A stretch of DNA of 39,743 bases. Origin: an uncultured Lachnospira sp. GTDB lineage: Bacteria; Bacillota; Clostridia; Lachnospirales; Lachnospiraceae. This document shows positions 27,139-35,007 of this stretch, piece by piece (position 1 is the first letter of the stretch; every line of letters begins with the position of its first letter). The position numbers and the translations under genes were made by a program. The stretch lies in the NCBI GenBank assembly GCA_946186125.1, contig CAMHLZ010000032.1:1-39743 (forward strand), given 5' to 3'. Below the pieces are notes generated by a model. The model worked only from the letters and a program-made list of their open reading frames with translations, had not been told where the DNA came from and ran no database searches.

Positions 27139-27321
27139 TTATATATCAAATTCATCAAATAATTTTTTTCTATATTCTAAATCATTGCATGCTATTTGAA
27201 TTTCATCAAATCTTTCCTGTTTTGTTAATACTTCAATCAGCTTAAAAGTTCTTGATTCTCCTTCTTTTCTTCCTTCTATCATTCCTTCTTGCCGCTTATC
27301 CATATCTCTCATACTTAACAT
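27139..27321 (-). other. Possible internal start giving a short Rpn C-terminal product, copy 2
   Basis: GGAGG (27334-27338, minus strand) stands 12 bases before an in-frame ATG at 27321, the same arrangement as at 6008 in copy 1. The product would be 60 aa and contain the divergent C-terminal tail. Confidence 0.35.
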
Positions 27322-28038
27322 AACAAACTCTCGCCTCCAATTCTTATTCATTCGTGCTTTTTTTACTGCTTCTTCAAGCTTTTTTACATACTCATCATCT
27401 GTTGGTTGTCCTGAAACATATTTTAAGAATTCTTTCAATTTGCCTTGTACATCATCTTCTGTACCTGCTGAATTCAGAAGAATATTTGTTGTTCCATCGC
27501 CCATTTCCAGTTCCTTTATTTCATGACATCTGTTTGTGAATGTATATCTGTGGAGTCCTTTTTTATAATAATCAAATGTACATATAGTAATAATATATCT
27601 GTCATTTAGCTTTTCATACGGTTCTCCTTTTTCCAGTATTACTGCATCTGACATTGATCCATAATACCGCATTCTCATCGGCATATTTTTCAAATCAATT
27701 ACCTGCATTTCTATATCGATGACTGTTCCTCTATTACTTTTTATAAATACATCAAATCTTACTCCGTGTATATCTTTTCCTATGTTTATCTCTTTTTGTG
27801 AGACTAATTCAAAATCCTCAAATTTCAATTCCGGTATTATTATACGTATTAGACCTTCAAGTAATTCCTTATCCTGCATTACCTTGCAAAATATAAAATC
27901 ATTTGTTATCCTTATGTTTTCCCATTCTTTTGCAATTTTCTCAGATTCGATTTCCAAATCTTTCAATTTGTCTTCAGGCATTTCTTTCGTGTATATGCCC
28001 GTTTCCTTCATTATTTCTCGCGTCAACTCATTCATCAT
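27139..28038 (-). CDS. Rpn-family PD-(D/E)XK nuclease, copy 2
   Basis: 299 aa. It keeps the same D-ExQ nuclease pattern as copy 1 ('GVRFDVFIK', 'VIDIEMQ') and the same AAGGAG start region. From the shared 'DMDKRQEGMIEGRKEG' onward the tail ('TFKLIEVLTKQERFDEI...') is unrelated to that of copy 1. It follows the second cysteine-peptidase gene exactly as copy 1 follows the first, with its start codon 120 bp from a related hairpin. Role inferred: recombination-promoting or anti-phage nuclease. It has no transposase partner or terminal repeats of its own. Confidence 0.9.
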   Translation of the reverse strand: MMNELTREIMKETGIYTKEMPEDKLKDLEIESEKIAKEWENIRITNDFIFCKVMQDKELLEGLIRIIIPELKFEDFELVSQKEINIGKDIHGVRFDVFIKSNRGTVIDIEMQVIDLKNMPMRMRYYGSMSDAVILEKGEPYEKLNDRYIITICTFDYYKKGLHRYTFTNRCHEIKELEMGDGTTNILLNSAGTEDDVQGKLKEFLKYVSGQPTDDEYVKKLEEAVKKARMNKNWRREFVMLSMRDMDKRQEGMIEGRKEGESRTFKLIEVLTKQERFDEIQIACNDLEYRKKLFDEFDI

Positions 28039-28157
28039 TTTTCTAACTCCTTTTCATCATAGCATAATTATTTAACTTTATCCATCGTATAATTAAATAT
28101 TAAATGACTGCTCCCGTTTTATCAAGTGACACTTATGCGAATTTTATAATTAAAAAC

Positions 28158-28184
28158 AGGAGACCCGCTACCCGCGAATCTCCT
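28158..28184 (-). terminator. AGGAGA...TCTCCT hairpin, copy 4; terminator after cysteine peptidase 2
   Basis: Six-base stem AGGAGA / TCTCCT with inner CGC/GCG, followed by TTTTTAATTAT on the minus strand. It begins ten bases after the peptidase stop codon and 120 bp upstream of the Rpn copy 2 start. Confidence 0.75.
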
Positions 28185-28194
28185 ATAATTATAT

Positions 28195-31100
28195 CTATTT
28201 AATTTTTGTAACCTTTCCGTTTTTAACTCCATAAGTTCCCGCTTTTACAGAATAGTTACTTCCATTATTGCTGTCCCAGTTACCATTTCCGTCGTTAAAG
28301 CATACCGTCGCTTTATCAGCTGAGCCTAAGTCTATAGTATAGCTGTGTGTGTATCCGCTTATGCTCTTGTCAGATTTCATCTTCACACCAGGTACGTCTG
28401 TCCATGAACCGTTTCCGACCTGATAGTGAATGTAAGGCTGTGTGTATCCGCTATAGTATACTGTAACCTTATTGCTTCCTTTTACGGTTACCTGAACAGC
28501 TGACGAACGAATCTCTTCTCCGGTTGTAGTATCTTTTGCAGATGCATATATGGTATATGTTCCTGCATCAGACATTTTCTGCTGTACACTCTGTCCGTAT
28601 GCATAGCTTCCTGCCTTGTAAATACTTCCGTCCTGCTTGTAAATATCGAATTTTGTCTGCACACCTGAACCATTCGATGTTACAGCAGTCATTGTAATGT
28701 AATCTCCCTGGTTTACTTCTGTTGCTGATACTGTAAACGAATCAATTCTGAAATGATTATCATTTAAGTTTGTTACCTTACCGTTTGAAATTCCATATTT
28801 TCCTTCTGTGACACGATAGTTACTTCCGTTATTGCTGTCCCATGTATTTTCTCCATTATTGAAGCAGACTGTTGCTCCTGCCTGTGAACCGAGATTTATA
28901 ACATATTTCCACTTGTAACCATTCAAATCACTTGCTTCCATCTTCACGCCCGGAACACTTGTCCATGAACCGTTATCTATCATGTAATGAACGTTTGCGT
29001 TGTTCCATGATGAATTATTGTAATATAACTCTACCTTTTTAGATGTTACACTTAATGTTCCAAGATTAACCAAAGTATATCCTGCTGCATCCTGAATAGT
29101 TGCCTGCAATGTGTAATCACCATCCATATCCGGTGTCCATGTTACTGTATTACCATTTATATTAAAATATTTTATCTGTGCAGTATATGAGTAGTTTCCA
29201 CCTGTAGCAGATAATGCTGTAAGTTTTTTAGTTCCGCTTCCTCCTGAGATTGTTACGGTTGCACTGATTTCTTTTCCAACTGAAAAGTCATTTGATGCAT
29301 ATTTTATAGTTGCTGTCGGTTTTTTGTTAATCGTATATGTTACTGATTTTTTTACTTCTTTTGCATTAGGTGCCTTTGCGTATACATTGATTGTATATTT
29401 TCCGGTTTTTTTCGGTGTCCATGCATAACTTGCATTTTTCGAATAGTCCTTAAGTACTGTTTCTGTTCCGTTGTATGTCTGTGTAAATTTGTATGTGATA
29501 TCAGAAGTATTTCCATCACTTGAATTTACTGTAGCCTTTACTGTTCTCTTTACATTAATATCAGATGCAGTACCTGAAATATCCCATGCCAGTTTTTTAA
29601 ATGTAAGATTTCTTACTATAACCTTAATAAGTTTTGTCTTAGTATTTGTCTTTCCATTTTTATCTGTAGCTGTAAGCTTTACTCTGTACCAGCCAGATGC
29701 CTTTGGTGTTATAGTGAATTTTCCCGTAGTGTTCTGTGCCAGACTTCCAGAATCGTTAGTAGCTTCAGATTCAAATGATAAAGCATATTTCATGCTTCCG
29801 GCTGTATCATTTGCTGCCGCATTTACACTTATAATTCCGTTTGCAAATGTAACATTCATATTTGAAATATATGGGATTTCTTCACGGATGCCCTGTGTAT
29901 TCTCGATTGTAACTATTTTCCCTTTTTCTATATTACTAATATTTGTCTTAATCTTGTATGCTTTCTTTTGTATATTATCTACAAATACAAGTTCATTTAA
30001 TGTAATAGGACTATTATCATCCGTATTCCATATATACAACTCATCCTTTTTAGTATTATAATTTACAGTTTCCAGAATTTTTGTTACTTCACAAAATTCA
30101 CCTGTTTTTCCTCTATAATTAACATCATCCTTATATCCATTAGGACCCATTACAATCAAATTACCTGCTTGTAGATGTCCTTTATCGTTAAAATTATATA
30201 ATTTAACATTCTTTTTGTCTGTTTTGCATACGGCTTTATAATACCTGTCGGGCTCAGAATGATTTGAATATTTTTCCATTCTGTCCTCTTCTATAATTAG
30301 CTCAGCAATATAATCTGCTATTGAGATTCTGCTCTCTCCTGTTCCTGTACCAATACCAGAATATTTTGACACCTTATTAAACGAATCATATGCCATCCAC
30401 ACAAAACCTTTATTCTTCCATCCGGCTCCCCATGAATTGGCAACCTTGAACGCACCCATTTCGCCTTTTTCAAGTTTTCCATTATGATTAAGGTCAACTC
30501 CGATATTATCATCATATCCTACAATACTCATTGCATGGCTGCCTTTATCAGCATCAGACTTATTTGCACATGCAACTATAATCGATTCTCCTGTATACTT
30601 TTTATTCTCTGCATTCAGTGAACCATCAATTGTACTATAATTAAACCAATATGCGTATGTTCCAAGTTCCAGTATACTTCCATCGGCAAGACTCTTTTTT
30701 ATAACAGCAATATCACTGCTATTTACTCCGTCAATATTCAAATCTTTTTGTTGCAGTGTTTTACCGGATTGAACATATAAATTTGCATCTGTTGCTCCCA
30801 TCTCAACCTGCATATAGTCAGCTTCGCAATCCGCATAAAAATCATGCCCACACATGTGGCTTGGATTTGTAAAGTCTGTTATAGGGCATCTGTCTATGGT
30901 GACACATCCTTTAAGCCATCCGACATTTGCAAATCCCCATTTCGGTGAAAATGTATTTGTCTCATCTGCGGCTCTGTCAAAATATCGGTTAAACATATAT
31001 GTTTTATTGTAATACTTGTCTGCCCAGGTAAGGCATGAACCAATCTGTCCCTGATCACCTATCGGTGGAAAATATTTTCCATTATTACCTGTAGAATTAT

Positions 31101-31386
31101 CTACAAAAGCCGGCAGATTACCGGTTGCCTGTTCTTCTATGGCTGCACATATTCTTTCTTCTGCCGCCTCTTCATTTTCTTCTGCTTTTGCTGATATCTC
31201 CTGAATATCAGTCTCACTTAATCCTGTTCCATGTTTTAAGTCATCCTCATCAAGTGACAAAGTCGACCCTGAACTTCCTGTCTGCGCTGATTCTGCTGCT
31301 TTTACCGTCAAGCCGTTACTCATAAATGATGTACCAAATAATGACGCAGCAAGCATTAACGCAACTACTTTTTTTGATTTTTTCAT
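28195..31386 (-). CDS. Secreted papain-like (C1A) cysteine peptidase with two CBM25 modules, copy 2 (intact)
   Basis: 1063 aa with a clean signal peptide (MKKSKKVVALMLAAS... to about residue 31) behind AAGGAG. The papain set is intact: 'DQGQIGSCLTWA' (Gln112, Cys118), 'DKGSHAMSIVGYDD' (His284), 'ANSWGAGW' (Asn317). A Ca2+-type loop 'DLNHNGKLEKGE' sits between His and Asn. Then come Ig/PKD-like beta domains and two CBM25-type starch-binding modules: one internal ('ELYYNNSSWNNANVHY', PGVKM, WDSNN) and one at the C-terminus ('TVYYSGYTQPYIHY', PGVKM, WDSNN). Such modules normally belong to amylases, so a protease carrying them is expected to act on or near starch granules. Promoter with the TTTGTGCA operator upstream; terminator directly downstream; Rpn copy 2 follows. 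Confidence 0.9.
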   Translation of the reverse strand: MKKSKKVVALMLAASLFGTSFMSNGLTVKAAESAQTGSSGSTLSLDEDDLKHGTGLSETDIQEISAKAEENEEAAEERICAAIEEQATGNLPAFVDNSTGNNGKYFPPIGDQGQIGSCLTWADKYYNKTYMFNRYFDRAADETNTFSPKWGFANVGWLKGCVTIDRCPITDFTNPSHMCGHDFYADCEADYMQVEMGATDANLYVQSGKTLQQKDLNIDGVNSSDIAVIKKSLADGSILELGTYAYWFNYSTIDGSLNAENKKYTGESIIVACANKSDADKGSHAMSIVGYDDNIGVDLNHNGKLEKGEMGAFKVANSWGAGWKNKGFVWMAYDSFNKVSKYSGIGTGTGESRISIADYIAELIIEEDRMEKYSNHSEPDRYYKAVCKTDKKNVKLYNFNDKGHLQAGNLIVMGPNGYKDDVNYRGKTGEFCEVTKILETVNYNTKKDELYIWNTDDNSPITLNELVFVDNIQKKAYKIKTNISNIEKGKIVTIENTQGIREEIPYISNMNVTFANGIISVNAAANDTAGSMKYALSFESEATNDSGSLAQNTTGKFTITPKASGWYRVKLTATDKNGKTNTKTKLIKVIVRNLTFKKLAWDISGTASDINVKRTVKATVNSSDGNTSDITYKFTQTYNGTETVLKDYSKNASYAWTPKKTGKYTINVYAKAPNAKEVKKSVTYTINKKPTATIKYASNDFSVGKEISATVTISGGSGTKKLTALSATGGNYSYTAQIKYFNINGNTVTWTPDMDGDYTLQATIQDAAGYTLVNLGTLSVTSKKVELYYNNSSWNNANVHYMIDNGSWTSVPGVKMEASDLNGYKWKYVINLGSQAGATVCFNNGENTWDSNNGSNYRVTEGKYGISNGKVTNLNDNHFRIDSFTVSATEVNQGDYITMTAVTSNGSGVQTKFDIYKQDGSIYKAGSYAYGQSVQQKMSDAGTYTIYASAKDTTTGEEIRSSAVQVTVKGSNKVTVYYSGYTQPYIHYQVGNGSWTDVPGVKMKSDKSISGYTHSYTIDLGSADKATVCFNDGNGNWDSNNGSNYSVKAGTYGVKNGKVTKIK

Positions 31387-31419
31387 AATTCTGCTCCTTT
31401 TTATTATTTTAACTCAATC

Positions 31420-31483
31420 ATTGTAACATCATTTGAAAATTTTCAAATAGTAGTTGCACAAAAATACACTTTTTCAGCACAAA
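31420..31483 (-). promoter_or_regulatory. Promoter with 21-bp-phased TTTGTGC direct-repeat operator, copy C
   Basis: TTTGTGCT at 31476-31483 and TTTGTGCA at 31455-31462 (minus strand), then TACAAT at 31420-31425. Spacing is identical to copies A and B although the sequence between differs. It drives the intact cysteine peptidase. Confidence 0.7.
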
Positions 31484-31497
31484 TATTCAATTAAAGC

Positions 31498-32883
31498 TCA
31501 ATCATATTCTTCCAAATCCTCACTCTCTATCACAGATAATACATTTTCATCAGCATTTTCTATGGCTACGACCCTCATTGCATGATTTGAAATAGCTCTT
31601 TCCATAAAGTTTCTTACATCCCTTGCATTCGCAAAATTCTCGGGTTTATTTGCAACCCGGGTTTCAAATATTTCTTTTGCTTTTACCTTTGCTTCATCTG
31701 ATAAACTGTACTGTTGTTTTTTCAACATACTTTCAAGAATTGCATACATTTCTTCCGCTGTATAATCTTCAAAAAAAATAAAATTACTAAATCGAGATTT
31801 AAGTCCCGGATTTGAATTAAGAAATTCTTCCATCAAATCTGTATATCCGGCTACAATTACAATTATTTCATCTCTGTAATCTTCCATTGCCTTAAGCAAT
31901 GTATCTACTGCCTCTTGTCCAAAATCACCCTCGCCCTTATTTACGGTAAGTGTGTACGCTTCATCAATAAACAGGATTCCCCCAAGTGCTTCCGAGATAA
32001 CTTCCTGCGTCCTCTCGGCAGTCTGACCTATATACCCTCTTACAAGACCAGAACGGTCAACCTCCACCAGCTGACCTTTTTTTAACACACCCATGTATTG
32101 ATATATCTGGGCAAGCATCCTTGCCACCGTTGTTTTTCCGGTACCGGGATTTCCAGAAAAAACCATATGTTTTGAAACATCAGAACACTTCATTCCTTTT
32201 TCTTCACGCATTTTTTGGACTTTTATAAGATTTAACAGTCTGTTCACCTGCTCTTTTACAGCTGATAAACCTGTTAAACTATTAAGATTTTCCAATAGTT
32301 CTTCTAACTTTGCCGCACGTTCTTCATCAGATTCTTTTCCGGCTGTAACTATATCAGATGGTCTGTACACTTTTTGCATACCTGCATACCACACGGCATA
32401 TTCTTTAATAAATCTCTCCATCCTGCCAAGATAATCATGAAACGGAAGCATAGATTTATCATCTATATCATTTTCATGCATTGATAAAATAGTCTCTCCA
32501 AACATTTTAAATGCATCATACATTATCATTGATTTTTGATGATTATATTCATCATTTTCAATCTTCTTTCCCGCATCGGCTAAAACAGTATATTTTAAAC
32601 AGGCAGGCACCACTGTAATAAAACGGCTTTTTTCCATATCAAGCATTTTTATTTCTCTGCTGTTTAGTTCACAGCCAAGGGTTTCATTTATAAAATCTAT
32701 TTCGTTTTGTGCAACATTTCCATCAAGCTCGGCAATAAAAACTGCATATTTCATTATTTCACGACGAAAAGTCTCTTTAAGTGCTATTTTATTTCCGGCT
32801 GCATTTCCCACATTGGCATTTTCTATCAAATCACATATCTTAAGAGATGTGTCTATATATTCTTTTAAAGATAACTGCTTCAT
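31498..32883 (-). CDS. CbxX/CfqX (SpoVK-like) AAA+ ATPase with TerB-like N-terminal region
   Basis: 461 aa. The start at 32883 is preferred over the ATG 18 bases upstream, because GAGG lies eight bases before it and nothing resembling a ribosome binding site precedes the other. Residues about 35-140 are helical and look TerB-like ('YAVFIAELDGNVAQNEIDFI'). The AAA+ core has Walker A 'GNPGTGKT' (244-251), pore-loop region 'GYIGQT' and Walker B 'LFIDE' (304-308), followed by the usual 'GEGDFGQEAVDTLLKAMEDY'. Members remodel protein complexes; the client here is unknown. It precedes the peptidase gene on the same strand with a 111-bp gap that contains the peptidase promoter. Confidence 0.85.
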   Translation of the reverse strand: MKQLSLKEYIDTSLKICDLIENANVGNAAGNKIALKETFRREIMKYAVFIAELDGNVAQNEIDFINETLGCELNSREIKMLDMEKSRFITVVPACLKYTVLADAGKKIENDEYNHQKSMIMYDAFKMFGETILSMHENDIDDKSMLPFHDYLGRMERFIKEYAVWYAGMQKVYRPSDIVTAGKESDEERAAKLEELLENLNSLTGLSAVKEQVNRLLNLIKVQKMREEKGMKCSDVSKHMVFSGNPGTGKTTVARMLAQIYQYMGVLKKGQLVEVDRSGLVRGYIGQTAERTQEVISEALGGILFIDEAYTLTVNKGEGDFGQEAVDTLLKAMEDYRDEIIVIVAGYTDLMEEFLNSNPGLKSRFSNFIFFEDYTAEEMYAILESMLKKQQYSLSDEAKVKAKEIFETRVANKPENFANARDVRNFMERAISNHAMRVVAIENADENVLSVIESEDLEEYD

Positions 32884-32945
32884 ATCACTATCCTCTTTCA
32901 TAATTCAACAAATTTTCACTTTCTCATTATAACACAAAACGGAAA

Positions 32946-32981
32946 AAAGCATCACTCATATTTAAAATGAAATGATGCTTT
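32946..32981 (-). terminator. Intrinsic terminator AAAGCATCA hairpin
   Basis: Perfect nine-base arms AAAGCATCA / TGATGCTTT followed by TTTTTTCC on the minus strand. It closes the ABC transporter transcript and precedes the AAA+ ATPase gene. Confidence 0.75.
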
Positions 32982-32995
32982 CCCTTTTCTCTTTA

Positions 32996-33127
32996 TTAAG
33001 TTCCATACCTTTTCCTTTCCCGTGCATCACATAAAGTTACGTCCTCATCGTACCAGTCAACCAACCTCCCTGTCAATCCACCGGCAGATATATATACACG
33101 CTTGCTCTCTGCGATAAGCACTTCCGA
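32996..33127 (-). pseudogene. Unidentified 43-codon coding-like fragment
   Basis: The minus-strand frame reads SEVLIAESKRVYISAGGLTG and continues RLVDWYDEDVTLCDARERKR, YGT, stop. The residue mix looks protein-like but there is no start codon with a ribosome binding site; a stop lies directly upstream. It is probably the end of a lost gene. I do not recognise the family. Confidence 0.35.
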
Positions 33128-33172
33128 TTAGCTTTGACTATAGTATCGGCTTAAGAATTATATTACTTAACC

Positions 33173-33934
33173 CTAAATTATTTTTTTATTCAATCCTAAA
33201 TAACTGATTACATCCATGGAAAAGGCTTCGTTCAATGAACCATTGCTTATTATTTCAGCTGGTGAACCGACAGCTGTTACATTACCGTATTTTATCAAAA
33301 CAATCTGATGAGCAATCTTTAATGCCGTAGCAATATCATGATACACCATAACAACTGACTTATTGGAATTTAACAATCTCTGCTCCAATGCAGAACGGTA
33401 TTTTAAATCAAGATGATTGGTCGGTTCATCTAAAAAAATATATTCTGAATCCTGTGCAAACATCTGGGCAAGATATACCCGCTGAAGCTGACCACCCGAT
33501 AATTCTCCGATATATTTTTTTCTAATATCCGTAATATCTGCATCCTGCATACATTTTTCAACAGATAACCAATTATTCTTATCTGATTCCGAAAAAATAC
33601 CTTTACTAAAACGATATCTTCCCATTTTCACGGTTTCCTCTACGGTAAATGAAAAATATGCACTATTCATTTGCGCCAGCATGGCAATCTTTGCCGCGCG
33701 TTTTCTTGATGACATATCTGATAATTCTTCACCGTCGATAGAAATACTTCCATCATATTTTATCAGACCGGCCATAGCTCTTAATAATGTTGTTTTTCCT
33801 GAACCGTTTTCGCCCAGAATAGCCGTGATTTTTCCCGCCGGAAAATACAAATCAATATCTTTTATTATAGTCTTTCCTTTGTAACCTGCACTTACATTTT
33901 TAAGACTAATTCCCTTTATATTCTTCTGATTCAT
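33173..33934 (-). CDS. ABC transporter ATP-binding protein, iron-siderophore/cobalamin type
   Basis: 253 aa. It powers import together with the neighbouring permease. Walker A 'GENGSGKTT' (41-49), signature 'LSGGQLQRV' (145-153), Walker B 'YIFLDEPTNHLD' (from 165) and the H-loop in 'VMVYHDIATALK' are all intact. The length is normal for the FecE/BtuD family. The ATG overlaps the permease stop codon (ATGA), so the two are translationally coupled. Confidence 0.93.
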   Translation of the reverse strand: MNQKNIKGISLKNVSAGYKGKTIIKDIDLYFPAGKITAILGENGSGKTTLLRAMAGLIKYDGSISIDGEELSDMSSRKRAAKIAMLAQMNSAYFSFTVEETVKMGRYRFSKGIFSESDKNNWLSVEKCMQDADITDIRKKYIGELSGGQLQRVYLAQMFAQDSEYIFLDEPTNHLDLKYRSALEQRLLNSNKSVVMVYHDIATALKIAHQIVLIKYGNVTAVGSPAEIISNGSLNEAFSMDVISYLGLNKKII

Positions 33935-34962
33935 AATTTAGACCTTCCTCTGCCAAAATATAACCACATAAAAAACGGTGCTCCAATCAATGCAGTAACT
34001 GCCCCCACCGGTATCTCCAAAGGTGCAAGCGCTGTACGCGCTACAAGATCAGCAATTGTCATCAGACTTCCACCTAAAAGAAAAGAAACAGGTAATGTCC
34101 ACCTATGTGTTGCTCCAACTATTTTTCTGCTTACATGAGGTGCGATTAAATCTATAAATCCTATCGTGCCGGTAAAGCAGACAGAAACACCGGTCAAAAA
34201 TGCAGCATATAAAAGCTGTCTTTTTTTTATCTTTGCAACTTCGACTCCCAGTGATGCCGCATGCTCATCTCCAAACGATAATGCATCTAATTCTCTATGA
34301 TTTTTCATGTTCAGAATTAATATAACTATATCAGCAACAAGCAAAATCCACACATGATACCAGCGTTTTCCGTTAAAAGACCCAAGCGTCCATCCTATAA
34401 TATGATGCTCATGTTTTACAAATAAAACAGAAAGCAGGGTAAGAATGGCATTTGTAAACATCGACGCAACCATTCCCGTAAGCACTACCGTATAACTTGT
34501 TACACCATGGTCAATTCGCTGTGATACTGCTATAACAAATATTACAACGATAAACCCGCCGATAAATCCGCCTGCCGGAAGCAAAAACAATCCCAGAACC
34601 GGTACGGATATTTCACACACGGTTATAATTGCCGCTCCTAATGCAGCTCCGGAAGAAACACCAAGAGTGTATGATGACGCCAATGGATTTTGAAGAATGG
34701 ACTGCGTAACTACACCAGCAACAGCTAATCCGCCGCCGACAAGAAAAGCAAGTATTGCTCTGGGCATTCGGACTGTAGTAAGAATCGATACAGTTCCCAT
34801 ATTAACTTTATCTTCAACATTAATTGAAAATATCTTTCCTGCAAATATATAAAACTGCTCTTTAAGAGGTATATGGACACTGCCTATTCCTATTGCAAGA
34901 CAGATTACCAAAATCGAAAATATCAGCATTAAAAATAATTTTCCAAAATTTCTCTTATTCAT
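33931..34962 (-). CDS. FecCD-family ABC transporter permease
   Basis: 343 aa with about ten hydrophobic segments, typical of FecCD/BtuC permeases. Family motifs include 'RMPRAILAFLVGGGLAVAGVVTQ', shown here in part, 'LGVSSGAALGAA' and 'IGFIDLIAPHVSRKIVG'. It forms the membrane channel for a siderophore, haem or cobalamin. It lies 45 bp after the binding-protein gene; a hairpin fills the gap and no good ribosome binding site precedes the ATG, so its expression is probably lower than that of the binding protein. Confidence 0.93.
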   Translation of the reverse strand: MNKRNFGKLFLMLIFSILVICLAIGIGSVHIPLKEQFYIFAGKIFSINVEDKVNMGTVSILTTVRMPRAILAFLVGGGLAVAGVVTQSILQNPLASSYTLGVSSGAALGAAIITVCEISVPVLGLFLLPAGGFIGGFIVVIFVIAVSQRIDHGVTSYTVVLTGMVASMFTNAILTLLSVLFVKHEHHIIGWTLGSFNGKRWYHVWILLVADIVILILNMKNHRELDALSFGDEHAASLGVEVAKIKKRQLLYAAFLTGVSVCFTGTIGFIDLIAPHVSRKIVGATHRWTLPVSFLLGGSLMTIADLVARTALAPLEIPVGAVTALIGAPFFMWLYFGRGRSKL

Positions 34963-34973
34963 AAATCATAAAA

Positions 34974-34994
34974 GGTCACGTATAAAACGTGACC
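34974..34994 (-). terminator. Intercistronic hairpin in the ABC operon
   Basis: Perfect eight-base stem GGTCACGT / ACGTGACC, loop of five, followed on the minus strand by TTTTATGATTT. It stands between the binding-protein gene and the permease gene. Such hairpins often act as partial terminators or mRNA stabilisers that keep the binding protein in excess. Confidence 0.65.
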
Positions 34995-35007
34995 CATATC
35001 TCCTGTC

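Noticed and set aside
10711-31386. Sortase (LPXTG) anchoring of the giant secreted proteins
   Set aside because: None of the C-termini shows LPXTG followed by a hydrophobic segment and positive tail; they end in FN3 or CBM25 modules.
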